Notes under the pieces: model-generated
The model's input: the letters and a program-made list of their open reading frames with translations, nothing else
Database searches by the model: none
Told to the model about the DNA's origin: nothing
Shown: positions 36,943 to 45,707 of the stretch, in pieces
How the letters are laid out: the number at the start of each line of letters is the position of its first letter
How positions within the stretch are numbered: the first letter of the stretch is position 1
NCBI GenBank assembly: GCA_000761475.1
Contig: JQNW01000001.1
Span: forward strand, 744,001 to 808,000
Direction: 5' to 3'
DNA from: Chromohalobacter israelensis
GTDB taxonomy: Bacteria > Pseudomonadota > Gammaproteobacteria > Pseudomonadales > Halomonadaceae
DNA length: 64,000 nucleotides
Program-made: the position numbers and the translations under genes

Positions 36943-38091
36943 ATGGACGACTCCCTGCTGGTCAGCCTCCGCCGCTATCGCCCCCGAGAAGGCCGCGATA
37001 GCCTCGAGGATTACCTCACCGAGATTTTCGCCTGGCTGCTGCGGAATTCCCGCGAGGTGTCCGATGCCTTTCTCGACACCGTCATGAGCCATGTGCCGGA
37101 GGCGGATCGCCTCGCGCTGCCCGATGCCGATCAGGACATCACCTGGGAGACACAAGCGCCCTATCCGGGGGCGCGGCTCGACATGCTCGCCCAGTGGCCG
37201 GGCGGCGCCCTGCTTTTCGAGCACAAGGTGCATGCGCCGCTCTCGGCCGAGCAGGTGAACAAGTATCGCGAGCTGGCGGCGTCGGAGTTTCCCGGCAAGT
37301 CCGCGCGGGTGATCGTGGTCTCCGCCAATACCGGTCAGCATCGGCCGGAAGCGCACGGCTGCCTGTGCTGGGAGGACGTGTACAAACTGCTCGAGGCACG
37401 CCACAAAACGCTGAGCGACCCGACGGAGCACTTTCATATCGCCAGCTTCCTGGCCCTGTTACGGCACGAGGGGCTGCATCCGGCGGCGCCGATCAGCCAT
37501 CAGGCGGTGGCGTTCTACCCGGTGGCGTGGCGTTTTCCGGAGCAACTGGCGGATGCGCTGACACCGCTGGCGTACGAGGAGTGGCCGCTCGCGGAGCGCT
37601 ATGAAGGACGCAACCCCAAGACGCGCTGGGGCCGGCTGGGGTTCGAGCTGATCCCCGCCGGTGGTCCCCTTCACTGGATGCCGGGGCTGTTCGTGGGGGT
37701 GATTCTCGACGGGCGCGACCACCTGGTGCAGAACCGGCATACCGACCGGGTGATGCTGAACGTCATTCTCGACTTCTCGGTCAAGCTGCACGACATCTAC
37801 CCGCAACTGCCGAGCTATCGGCGACTCGTGCAACAGCTTCGCGAGCGGACGCCTCACCGGGGCTGGCACTTCTACGATCACCTCGAGGAACGCCCGGCCA
37901 ATCGCCATCATCCTCTGTACCTGGAGACGCCCCTGCTCGACGTGCTGCGCGGGACGACCACCATGGAAGAACAACGCGATGCGATTCGCCGCGCCGTTCG
38001 TGACGCGCTCGAGCTGCTGCAGCACGATGACGCCCTGAAGACGCTGACCGATGAAGTCCGGCACAAGGCAAGCTCGTTGACCGAGGCCTGA
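36943..38091 (+). CDS. PD-(D/E)XK nuclease superfamily-like protein
   Basis: This 382 aa protein carries a plausible restriction-like nuclease core near the N-terminus: YPGARLDMLAQWPGGALLFE followed by HKV. The D, then E-x-K, spacing is that of PD-(D/E)XK enzymes. A Q-V-N-K-Y helix and the strand ARVIVVSANTG follow. The C-terminal 200 residues (RWGRLGFELIPAGGPLHWMP) are not recognised. I favour the ATG at 36943, with AGGA upstream, over the one at 36907, which has no ribosome site. It stands alone between the TRAP operon and a toxin-antitoxin pair. A defence role is possible but unproven. Confidence 0.7.
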   Translation: MDDSLLVSLRRYRPREGRDSLEDYLTEIFAWLLRNSREVSDAFLDTVMSHVPEADRLALPDADQDITWETQAPYPGARLDMLAQWPGGALLFEHKVHAPLSAEQVNKYRELAASEFPGKSARVIVVSANTGQHRPEAHGCLCWEDVYKLLEARHKTLSDPTEHFHIASFLALLRHEGLHPAAPISHQAVAFYPVAWRFPEQLADALTPLAYEEWPLAERYEGRNPKTRWGRLGFELIPAGGPLHWMPGLFVGVILDGRDHLVQNRHTDRVMLNVILDFSVKLHDIYPQLPSYRRLVQQLRERTPHRGWHFYDHLEERPANRHHPLYLETPLLDVLRGTTTMEEQRDAIRRAVRDALELLQHDDALKTLTDEVRHKASSLTEA

Positions 38092-38121
38092 TGGCAATGA
38101 CGAGGGAGCATCGTCCGACAC

Positions 38122-38559
38122 CTACGATCTTGGCGCTGAGCGATGCTCCCACGGATTGAGTATATCGATGCCAAGCGCCTCGAAGTCCTTCACGTTGCGT
38201 GTCGCCAGCATCGCGTGATGCTGCCGACAGATCGCGGCGATTTGAGCGTCAGCGGTATGCACCACCCTGCCTGCACGCTCACTGATTGCTACTGATTCTG
38301 CGTAGTGCACCGCCGCCACCTCATCGAACGGCAGAATGCGGCCTGCAAAATCTTCCTCGAACATCGCTGCTGCCATGGCGGCGAAACGGCGTTGGCGCTT
38401 GCCACTGGGCAAGCGCTCGATGCCATAGAGTATTTCCGCCACGGTAATAGCGGTAATAGTCACTTCACTCGCATCTTGGCTATCCAACCAGTCGACAACG
38501 CACGCGTCTGGTGTGGGCCGCATAAGCTCGGATAGCACATTGGTATCCAGGACGGTCAT
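38122..38559 (-). CDS. PIN-domain toxin (FitB/VapC family)
   Basis: This 145 aa protein has PIN-domain acids in MTVLDTNVLSELMRP (first Asp), TVAEILYGIERLPSGKRQRR (Glu) and HTADAQIAAICRQHHAMLAT (Asp pair), ending in TRNVKDFEALGIDILNPW. VapC/FitB toxins are ribonucleases. The start overlaps the antitoxin stop by 4 bp. Confidence 0.93.
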   Translation of the reverse strand: MTVLDTNVLSELMRPTPDACVVDWLDSQDASEVTITAITVAEILYGIERLPSGKRQRRFAAMAAAMFEEDFAGRILPFDEVAAVHYAESVAISERAGRVVHTADAQIAAICRQHHAMLATRNVKDFEALGIDILNPWEHRSAPRS

Positions 38560-38798
38560 ACGTCGAGATCCGGAGCGCGAGGCTTGTCAGACCTGGCTGG
38601 CATCTCCAGCTCGACACCTCCCGCTGTTGCAAAGCGCTCTCGTATACGGCTGCCTAATCCCCCTTTTTGAGGCTGGTTCAAGGCGCCGCGAAGAATAATA
38701 CGCACCTCCTCTTCCATGGAGTGACCATGCTTGGCCGCTTCCATACGAAGCTGAGCCTTTATTTGCTCGTCCAAATTGCGAATCGTGATCGATGCCAT
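38556..38798 (-). CDS. Ribbon-helix-helix antitoxin (FitA type)
   Basis: This 80 aa protein starts MASITIRNLDEQIKAQLRME, continues EAAKHGHSMEEEVRIILRGA, and has an acidic/basic toxin-binding tail (ELEMPARSDKPRAPDLDV). The ATG at 38798 has GGAGAGG upstream; the longer frame to 38843 is not needed. FitA binds operator DNA and neutralises FitB. Confidence 0.92.
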   Translation of the reverse strand: MASITIRNLDEQIKAQLRMEAAKHGHSMEEEVRIILRGALNQPQKGGLGSRIRERFATAGGVELEMPARSDKPRAPDLDV

Positions 38799-38901
38799 AC
38801 TAGCCTCTCCATACGATCTCAATGCAATCAATGATAGCACCAAACCGTCAAAAGTACCTATGATGGTCTACGCACGAAGAGAGGCACGGCTACTCACCCT
38901 A

Positions 38902-40656
38902 TCAGGGCTTCGCCATGCGGGCGCTGCCGGCTTTCGTGCTGCGTGCGCTCACCAGGCGGAAGCCCACCGCACCGGCGATCACCAGCATGACGCCGCAGCC
39001 CGTCACCAGCAGGTAGGCGCCGGTCACCGCGCTATCGGCCACGCCGAAACGTCCGGCCAGCGCCGCCAGCGAGCCGGCGTACTGCCACCATAGAAAGGCT
39101 CCCACCGCGACGCCGGCCAGCATGGTCGCCCCGGCCACCCGTCGACTGACCGCCGCCCAGCTGCGCTCGTTCTCCACCGGGCTACGGTGCAGAAAGGCGC
39201 GGTACTCACTCTCTGCCTGGCTGACATGGGTCAACCTGGAGACGATCACGATCGCCACCAGCGCCACCAGGGTGCTGAGTATCACCGGGTGGAGATAAAC
39301 GGGCAGCGAGACCCATTCCGCCTGCACCATCAGCGACAAGATCAGGTTGCCGACGAAGCCGACCCCCAGGCCCCAGCCGGCACCAGCGGCGGTAATCCGA
39401 CGGCTCCAGATGCTCATCAGCGCCACCGGTCCCCAGGAGGAAGCGAACAGCGTGGCGGCGAACCATACCACTGCCATCACCGCCGGCGGCTGGAAGAGTG
39501 CCAGCAGCAGCGCTACCAGCCCGGCCACCAGCACGCCGATGCGGCTGGCCCGCATGGCACTGCGCTGGCTGCGCGAAGACGGCAGGATATCGTGGGCGAG
39601 ACTGAAGCCGATGATCGACAGAAAGGTCGAGCACGAGGAGAGCCCGGCGGCAAACACGCCGGTGAGGATGATGATGCCGAGCCAGCTCGGCAGCACGTTG
39701 AGCGCCGCCCACACCATGGCACGCTCGCCGTCGAGCGTCGGGTCGTAGAGGTTGATCGCCGCGCCGGTCATCATCATCAGCGCGTAGAAGACCGCCAGCA
39801 CCACGGCGGTGAGCATGGCCGAGCGCATCACCACGTGCTCGTTGCGCGCCATCAGATAGCGGCTCGCCTGCCAGGGGCTGGCCGCCAGCACCGTGGCCCA
39901 TACCAGCCCCAGCGTCAGACCCCAGATGAGCGCTTCGCCGGGTGATGAGAAGGTCGCTCCCTCACCCTCGATCACGCCGTGCCATAGCGCGATGCCGGGC
40001 TTGTCGGACTGCGCCAGCAGCCCCTCGATCACCCCCGACCAGCCGCCGAGATCGCTGATGATGTAGAGCGAGCCGCCCACCGCGGCGATGGAGAAAATCA
40101 CGAACATCACGGTGTCGGTGAGCACCACGCCCTGGGAGCCGGAGTAGAGAATGAACCCGGTGTAGGTGAGCCATACCAGCACCAACCCGGCCCAATAGGG
40201 CAAGCCGGTGAGCTCCTCGAACATGATGCCGGCCCCCTGCATCACGCCCAGCAAGTAAGCCCCCAGCCCGAATACGGTGGTGAGCCCGGCAATCATCTGC
40301 ACGCGTTTCGAAGCGAAGCGCTTGCCGAAGAACTCAGGCACCGTCAGCGCCTCGCTGCGGCGCAGGTAACGGCCGAACACCAGCGCCCCGAGCAGACAGC
40401 CCGAGGTGCTGATGGCGGCGAAGATCAGCATGACGAAGGGATACCCCTGGTAGGCGAAACCGGTCTCGCCCAGAAAGGCACTGGTACTCAGGTAGCTGGC
40501 GACCAGGGTGCCGAGAATCATCAGCGTGGGGGCGTTACGCCCGGCGACCAGATAGTCGTCGAGATTCTTGACCCGGCGGCCGGCCAGATTGCCGATAATG
40601 AAGTAGCCGACGAGGCTCAAGAGGATGGCAGCGGTATAGACCATGGCGAATGACAC
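38902..40656 (-). CDS. Sodium:solute symporter family protein
   Basis: This 584 aa membrane protein has about 13 helices and SSF-type motifs: NLDDYLVAGRNAPTLMILGT and YLSTSAFLGETGFAYQGYPF near the N-terminus, and ILTGVFAAGLSSCSTFLSII mid-protein. The start is a GTG at 40656 (VSFAMV read as Met); an ATG at 40644 is an alternative. Both lack a strong ribosome site. The substrate is unknown; the family carries organic acids, amino acids and other solutes with Na+. Confidence 0.9.
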   Translation of the reverse strand: MSFAMVYTAAILLSLVGYFIIGNLAGRRVKNLDDYLVAGRNAPTLMILGTLVASYLSTSAFLGETGFAYQGYPFVMLIFAAISTSGCLLGALVFGRYLRRSEALTVPEFFGKRFASKRVQMIAGLTTVFGLGAYLLGVMQGAGIMFEELTGLPYWAGLVLVWLTYTGFILYSGSQGVVLTDTVMFVIFSIAAVGGSLYIISDLGGWSGVIEGLLAQSDKPGIALWHGVIEGEGATFSSPGEALIWGLTLGLVWATVLAASPWQASRYLMARNEHVVMRSAMLTAVVLAVFYALMMMTGAAINLYDPTLDGERAMVWAALNVLPSWLGIIILTGVFAAGLSSCSTFLSIIGFSLAHDILPSSRSQRSAMRASRIGVLVAGLVALLLALFQPPAVMAVVWFAATLFASSWGPVALMSIWSRRITAAGAGWGLGVGFVGNLILSLMVQAEWVSLPVYLHPVILSTLVALVAIVIVSRLTHVSQAESEYRAFLHRSPVENERSWAAVSRRVAGATMLAGVAVGAFLWWQYAGSLAALAGRFGVADSAVTGAYLLVTGCGVMLVIAGAVGFRLVSARSTKAGSARMAKP

Positions 40657-40962
40657 TTGTTGTTGAAATTTGCCGTCATGTTAAGCACTTGCATACGGAT
40701 CACTGTCTTCGTTGCGACATCCGCCTCGACCGACACGACGCGCCCTGCTTTTGGTCTCGTCCTCAGCTAGCCAGTTGCTTCACATCAATCGCGGATACGG
40801 TGGCCGGCTGCCTGGAGACCACCAGCGTCGACACAGTTACGCGCACTTATCCCCGGACCACCTCGAGGAAGCCGTGCAATATGGCCCGGTTGTCATCGTT
40901 GACACTTGCGGGGGAAGTACAGCAATCAGGAAGGAAAAAACGAAGCCAAGCGCTTGTTTTAA
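40657..40962. other. Intergenic region with no recognised feature
   Basis: These 306 bp separate the symporter start from the tRNA gene. I see no ORF with coding character, no terminator and no repeat. Confidence 0.5.
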
Positions 40963-41039
<77 letters not shown>

Positions 41040-41134
41040 TATCGCAACGGGGCAGTATCATAGCGGAAGCCGATAAACGAGACTAGGGGTGATTGGCTCC
41101 TGGAATGTAATTCCATCCCATGGAGGGTTTGGTG

Positions 41135-41743
41135 ATGTATCAGATGAAGCGAATGGCGCGTCGTGTTGCTTGGGCGGCGGCGTTGGGCGTGGTCGCGCTG
41201 CCTTGCGTGGCGCAGGCGGATTGGCAGCTCGATCCGGAGAAGTCACGCGTCGAGGCGACGATCACCGAGATCACGTCGTCCGGTGAGTCAGTGGCGCATC
41301 GCCATGCATTGAAGCGCATGAACGGTCATATCGCCGAGGATGGCACGCTGCGTCTGCCCGTACGGCTCAATCAAACCGATGTGCTGGAGCGGCTGGGCGA
41401 TCTGCCGCCGTGGATGGAGAGTCTGTCGGATACCGAGCTGACCACGGTGGTCACGCAACTGGACCCGAGCGTGCTTGACGACCTCCCCATTGGCGAGTCT
41501 CGCACTGAAACGCTGATGCTCAGCGTGAAGGATGGCGATGCCACGCAGCAGGAGCCGCTGAAGGTGCGTTTCACGCGTGAGAGCGAAGGCGAGATACGCG
41601 TTCGCAATGCCGAGGCGGTGGCCCTGGATGGCCAGGTCATCATGCAGAACCAGACCGCACGCACGGTGCTCGGCCTGCTCGGCTATCAGCAGATCGACGA
41701 CGAGGTGCCGGTCGAGCTCGACGCGGTGCTGGTGGACCGCTGA
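41135..41743 (+). CDS. YceI-like periplasmic protein
   Basis: This 202 aa protein has a signal peptide (VAWAAALGVVALPCVAQADW). Its mature part has a YceI-type pattern: WQLDPEKSRVEATITEITSS, then HRHALKRMNGHIAEDGTLRL and the late strand AEAVALDGQVIMQNQTARTV. YceI proteins bind polyisoprenoid-type lipids in a lipocalin-like barrel. The ATG at 41135 has GGAGGG upstream. The stop is 3 bp before the phosphopantetheinyl transferase gene, so the two are probably co-transcribed. Confidence 0.75.
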   Translation: MYQMKRMARRVAWAAALGVVALPCVAQADWQLDPEKSRVEATITEITSSGESVAHRHALKRMNGHIAEDGTLRLPVRLNQTDVLERLGDLPPWMESLSDTELTTVVTQLDPSVLDDLPIGESRTETLMLSVKDGDATQQEPLKVRFTRESEGEIRVRNAEAVALDGQVIMQNQTARTVLGLLGYQQIDDEVPVELDAVLVDR

Positions 41744-41746
41744 CGC

Positions 41747-42508
41747 ATGCAGGAAGCGCTCGACCTCCCCCCTGGCTGTCAGGACTGGCGGCAGACGTGG
41801 CCCTGGCCGCATGCGCTGCCTCATGTCGTCTGGCGGGGGGTGACGTTCACGGCGGACGCGATGTGCGAAGCGGCCTTTGCCGAGCACGGCATCGCCCTGC
41901 CGACGGGGCTGGGGTCTGCCGTTGCCAAGCGCCGCGCGGAGTTTCTCGCCGGACGCCTGTGCGCGCGCGATGCCCTGCGCGCCGTGACGGGCCATGCCGA
42001 GGTGCCGGGAGTCGCCGAGACACGAGCCCCTTGCTGGCCGGCGGGCACGGTCGGAAGCATCACGCACAGTGCCGGTTTCGCCGCCGCCCTGGCGGCGCCG
42101 GCTCGCCATTGGCAAGGCCTGGGGCTGGATGCCGAGACGCCCATGCCGGCGGCACGCGCGACGCGCCTCGCACCGCAGATTCTCACGCCTGGGGAGCGCG
42201 ACTGGCGCGACCGGCTCCCCGCCGAGGCGCAGGCACTGTTCACCACCCTGGCATTTTCCTGCAAGGAAAGCCTGTTCAAGGCACTGTTTCCGCTCGTGCA
42301 GCGGCGCTTTTACTTCCAGGATGCCGAACTCGCGGACTGGCAGCCCGAGGAAGGCCGCGTCACGCTTCGTCTTCTCACCACGCTTGCCCCCGACTGGCCT
42401 GCCGACACACCGTGCCATGGCCAGTACGTAGCGGACCCACGGCGGCTCTTGAGCGTGATCGCGTTACCCCAGGCGCACGAGCCCCCGCGCATTCTTGAAC
42501 GAACCTGA
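41747..42508 (+). CDS. 4'-phosphopantetheinyl transferase, EntD/Sfp type
   Basis: This 253 aa enzyme transfers phosphopantetheine from CoA to carrier proteins of non-ribosomal or fatty-acid synthases. All EntD-type motifs are seen: KRRAEFLAGRLCARDALRAV, CWPAGTVGSITHSAGFAAAL, LGLDAETPMPAARA (Mg2+ Asp/Glu) and FSCKESLFKALFPLVQRRFY. It lies directly upstream of a Fur-box-preceded receptor gene in an iron-uptake locus, so siderophore assembly is its probable job. No NRPS gene occurs in this window, so its target is elsewhere. Confidence 0.93.
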   Translation: MQEALDLPPGCQDWRQTWPWPHALPHVVWRGVTFTADAMCEAAFAEHGIALPTGLGSAVAKRRAEFLAGRLCARDALRAVTGHAEVPGVAETRAPCWPAGTVGSITHSAGFAAALAAPARHWQGLGLDAETPMPAARATRLAPQILTPGERDWRDRLPAEAQALFTTLAFSCKESLFKALFPLVQRRFYFQDAELADWQPEEGRVTLRLLTTLAPDWPADTPCHGQYVADPRRLLSVIALPQAHEPPRILERT

Positions 42509-42552
42509 GTCTGCCCCCTGTGTGTCTTCCTGCTTGTTGAACGCCCCCTAAT

Positions 42553-42571
42553 AATAATGATTATCGTTGAG
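42553..42571. promoter_or_regulatory. Fur box upstream of the first TonB receptor
   Basis: The segment AATAATGATTATCGTTGAG matches the 19-bp Fur consensus GATAATGATTATCATTATC at 14 positions, with the inner AATGATTATC core intact. It lies 66 bp before the receptor ATG. Confidence 0.8.
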
Positions 42572-42636
42572 TTTTGTTTTCGCATGCGTATGCTGGCACG
42601 CGCATACGAATAACACTCAATCTCAAGGGACCCGTC

Positions 42637-44733
42637 ATGAAGAAGACTCTGTCACTCGGCCTGGTCGTCGCCACTGGGGGCGTGGCGCTTGGCGCCTCGG
42701 CGCAGGAGACCGGGGAGACGATGGTGGTGGTCGGCGCGCGCACACCCACGGAAATCAGCCAGATCCCCGGGGCGGTCTGGGTCGTGGATGAAGCACAGAT
42801 CCAGCAGCAATTGCGTTCGGGGCAGTCCCTGAAGTCGGCCCTGGGGCGGCTGATTCCGGGATTCGACTTCGGCTCGAGCACCAACCGCACCAACTACGCC
42901 CAGAACTTCCGGGGCCGCGATGCGCTGGTGATGATCAACGGTGTGTCGCTGAACAACTCGCGCAGTCTGTCGCGTCAGTTCGATTCCATCGACCCTTTCA
43001 ACATCGCGCGCATCGAGGTGCTCTCCGGCGCGAGCAGCCTCTACGGGGGCGGCGCCACCGGCGGCATCATCAACATCATCACCAAGAAGGGCGAGCAAGG
43101 CGGCCCGCATTTCGAAAGCGAGCTGGGCCTCACCAGCGGCTTCAATGCCTCGGACGACCTGTCTCGGCGCGCCGCGCAATCGGTCTCGGGCGGCAACGAG
43201 CGCGTTCAGGGGCGACTGGCCGTGGCGGTGCAGGAAAACGGCTCGTTCTACGATGCCGACGGGGACATCATCAAGCCCGACATCGCCCAGACGGGACTCC
43301 AGGAAAATCGCTCCGTCGACCTGATGGGCAATATCGAGGCCAAGCTGAGCGACCATGAGCGCCTGGATATCACCGCCCAGTATTACGACTCCGCCTACGT
43401 GGGCGACAAGGGGCTCTACTACCCGAATTACGAGAGCGGCGCGGAATATTCGGACAAGATCCAGAACAGCGAGGTCCGCGACGGCTACGACTCGGACGTC
43501 GACCCCGAGACCGAGCGGTTGTATCTCAACGCCAACTATCATCACGATGCCCTGCTCGGCCAACGCTTCTATTTCCAGGCCTACCACCGCGAAGAGTCCT
43601 CGGTCTTCAACCCGTTCCCCGGCGGCAGCACCTTCACCGTCTCGGAACAGAACACCGACTTGACCGGCGCCAAGGCGGTCTTCACGGCATCACCGAGCGA
43701 CCCGCTGAGCGTGACCTACGGGCTCGACGCCTCGCGGGAGGAATTCGATTCCAAGCGCTATACGCTGGCGCCTTCCGAGGGCGGCCTGGAACTCGACCAG
43801 ACCGACGTGCTCGACCCGTATTATCCATCGTTCCAGGCCGACACCCTGGCCGCGTTCGTGCAGGCGGATTATCAGCTCACCTCGAACCTGCAGCTGTCCG
43901 GCGGCGCGCGGGTGGAGCAAACCGATGTCGAGGTCGAGCCTCAGGGCGGCAACGACGGCGGCTCCAACGACTACGACGTCTCGCTGTTCAATCTCAAGGC
44001 GCTCTACGACTTCCAGAACGGGCAGCAGACCTGGCTGGCATATACCCAGGGCTTCGAGATTCCGGACATCGCCAAGGCGTATCGCGACGTCAGCTTCGAC
44101 ATCTCCGACAACCCCGTGGATGGCATCAAGACCCAGCAGCTCGAGGCCGGCTGGCGCCTCACCGGGCGCGATTGGCAATCGCAGATCGCCGCGTATTACA
44201 GCTGGTCGGACAAGGCGATCGACTATCTCTATACCAACGATGGCGAACTCGAGATCGGGGTGACCACCATCGACAAGGACGTGAGAACGTACGGCCTGGA
44301 AGGCAAGGTCGAGCGCTTCGTCGGCGCCAACTGGCTGTTCGGCTCGGCCTTCAACTGGGTCAAGTCCGAGGAGAAGGTCGGCGGTGAATGGGTCGATACC
44401 AGCGTCACCGAAGCCAGCCTGCCCACCGCCACCCTGTATGGCGAATGGTCGGACGTCGATACCCGCGCGCGCCTGCAGGTCAACCGTGCCTTCGGCATCG
44501 ACGACGCCTCGGGCAACGAAATCGACGGCTTCACCACGGTGGATGCCACCGCCAGCCAGGACACGGCCTACGGCACCTTCAGCCTGGGCGTCGAAAACCT
44601 GCTCGACGAGAGCTACGTGACGATCTGGGGACAACGCGCCGCCGTGTTCTATGAAGTCTATGACGCGCAATCCCTGTGGGATCTCCAGGGGCGTGGACGC
44701 ACCTATACCCTGACCTGGTCGCACGCCTACTAG
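42637..44733 (+). CDS. TonB-dependent siderophore receptor (IutA/FepA-like)
   Basis: This 698 aa outer-membrane receptor has a signal peptide (MKKTLSLGLVVATGGVALGA) and a TonB-box-like start (ETMVVVGARTPTEISQIPGA). The plug domain (FRGRDALVMINGVSLNNSRS, EVLSGASSLYGGGATGGIIN) precedes a 22-strand barrel ending SLWDLQGRGRTYTLTWSHAY with a terminal aromatic. The SSLYGGGATGGIINIITKKG plug end is typical of hydroxamate receptors such as IutA. The ATG at 42637 begins the signal peptide. A Fur box precedes it and an fhuCDB operon follows, so it probably imports a ferric hydroxamate. Confidence 0.92.
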   Translation: MKKTLSLGLVVATGGVALGASAQETGETMVVVGARTPTEISQIPGAVWVVDEAQIQQQLRSGQSLKSALGRLIPGFDFGSSTNRTNYAQNFRGRDALVMINGVSLNNSRSLSRQFDSIDPFNIARIEVLSGASSLYGGGATGGIINIITKKGEQGGPHFESELGLTSGFNASDDLSRRAAQSVSGGNERVQGRLAVAVQENGSFYDADGDIIKPDIAQTGLQENRSVDLMGNIEAKLSDHERLDITAQYYDSAYVGDKGLYYPNYESGAEYSDKIQNSEVRDGYDSDVDPETERLYLNANYHHDALLGQRFYFQAYHREESSVFNPFPGGSTFTVSEQNTDLTGAKAVFTASPSDPLSVTYGLDASREEFDSKRYTLAPSEGGLELDQTDVLDPYYPSFQADTLAAFVQADYQLTSNLQLSGGARVEQTDVEVEPQGGNDGGSNDYDVSLFNLKALYDFQNGQQTWLAYTQGFEIPDIAKAYRDVSFDISDNPVDGIKTQQLEAGWRLTGRDWQSQIAAYYSWSDKAIDYLYTNDGELEIGVTTIDKDVRTYGLEGKVERFVGANWLFGSAFNWVKSEEKVGGEWVDTSVTEASLPTATLYGEWSDVDTRARLQVNRAFGIDDASGNEIDGFTTVDATASQDTAYGTFSLGVENLLDESYVTIWGQRAAVFYEVYDAQSLWDLQGRGRTYTLTWSHAY

Positions 44734-44801
44734 GCATTCGGCACCGCTTCCCAAGGCCACGACACCTCAAGGCCACGACACCTCAAGACCGCACGCTCAC
44801 G

Positions 44802-44829
44802 ACGGCCCGCTGCCCAGGCGGGCCGTTTC
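44802..44829 (+). terminator. Probable terminator after the first TonB receptor
   Basis: A 9-bp stem (ACGGCCCGC / GCGGGCCGT) is followed by TTTCAC, a short T-run. A 16-bp segment (AAGGCCACGACACCTC) is duplicated in tandem just upstream, at 44753-44784. Confidence 0.65.
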
Positions 44830-44868
44830 ACTACGCTTACCCCGCGTCATGACGGCGCCGAGAGTTTT

Positions 44869-44887
44869 GATAACCGTTCTTATTTGA
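44869..44887. promoter_or_regulatory. Weak Fur box before the fhuCDB-like operon
   Basis: The segment GATAACCGTTCTTATTTGA matches a Fur consensus (GATAATGAGAATCATTATC read on the opposite strand) at 12 of 19 positions. It lies about 45 bp before the first ATG of the operon. Confidence 0.5.
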
Positions 44888-44930
44888 ATTACGATTGCGC
44901 CCTACGCTTTTCCCGCTTGGGGTCCACCTG

Positions 44931-45698
44931 ATGTTCAACGTCGACGCTGCCAGCTTCGAGGTCAACGGCCAGTGCCTGTTGCACCCCACCGACCTCGCCT
45001 TCGAGGAAGGCAAGGTGTATGGGCTGATCGGCCACAATGGCTCGGGCAAGTCGACTCTGCTCAAGCTCCTCGCGCAGCAGCAGGCCCCGAGCCGAGGCGT
45101 GATCCGCCTCGACAAGCGCCCACTCGCCGACTGGGGCACGCGCGAGTTCGCCCGTCACGTGGCGTACCTGCCACAGCACCTGCCCGGCGCCGACAACCTC
45201 ACCGGCCGCGAGCTGGTGGGATTCGGACGCTATCCCTGGCACGGCCTGCTCGGCCGGCTCAACGGCAAGGACAAGACCCAGATCGAACGCGCCATCGCAC
45301 TGACCCACACCGAGGCCTTCGCCGACCGGCTGGTCGACACCCTCTCCGGTGGCGAGCGGCAGCGCGTCTGGCTCGCCATGCTGCTGGCCCAGGAAAGCCG
45401 GTTTCTGCTGCTGGACGAACCGCTGGCGGCGCTGGACATCGCCCATCAGGTGGAAGTGCTGGCCCTGGTGCGCTCGCTGTGCCGCGAGCTGGGGCTGGGC
45501 GTGGTGATCGTGCTGCACGACGTCAACATGGCGGCACGTTACTGCGATCATCTGGTCGCCCTGCACAGCGGGCAGGTCCTGGCCCAGGGCGCGCCCCGCG
45601 AGTTGATGTGCGATAGCACGCTGGAAGCCATCTATGGCATCCCCATGCGTGTCATGTCCCACCCCGGCGGCGAGCACCCCATCGCCGTCTTGCACTAG
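44931..45698 (+). CDS. fhuC: Iron-siderophore ABC transporter ATPase (FhuC family)
   Basis: This 255 aa protein has all nucleotide-binding motifs: Walker A ([20 protein letters not shown]), Q-loop (VAYLPQHLPGADNLTGRELV), signature (VDTLSGGERQRVWLAMLLAQ), Walker B (RFLLLDEPLAALDIAHQVEV) and H-loop (VVIVLHDVNMAARYCDHLVA). The ATG at 44931 is preferred over 44895 because the conserved start MFNVDAASFEV begins there. It is followed after 9 bp by the binding-protein gene. It is the only importer ATPase in the iron region and may serve two permease sets. Confidence 0.94.
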   Translation: MFNVDAASFEVNGQCLLHPTDLAFEEGKVYGLIGHNGSGKSTLLKLLAQQQAPSRGVIRLDKRPLADWGTREFARHVAYLPQHLPGADNLTGRELVGFGRYPWHGLLGRLNGKDKTQIERAIALTHTEAFADRLVDTLSGGERQRVWLAMLLAQESRFLLLDEPLAALDIAHQVEVLALVRSLCRELGLGVVIVLHDVNMAARYCDHLVALHSGQVLAQGAPRELMCDSTLEAIYGIPMRVMSHPGGEHPIAVLH

Positions 45699-45707
45699 GG
45701 AGTCGAT

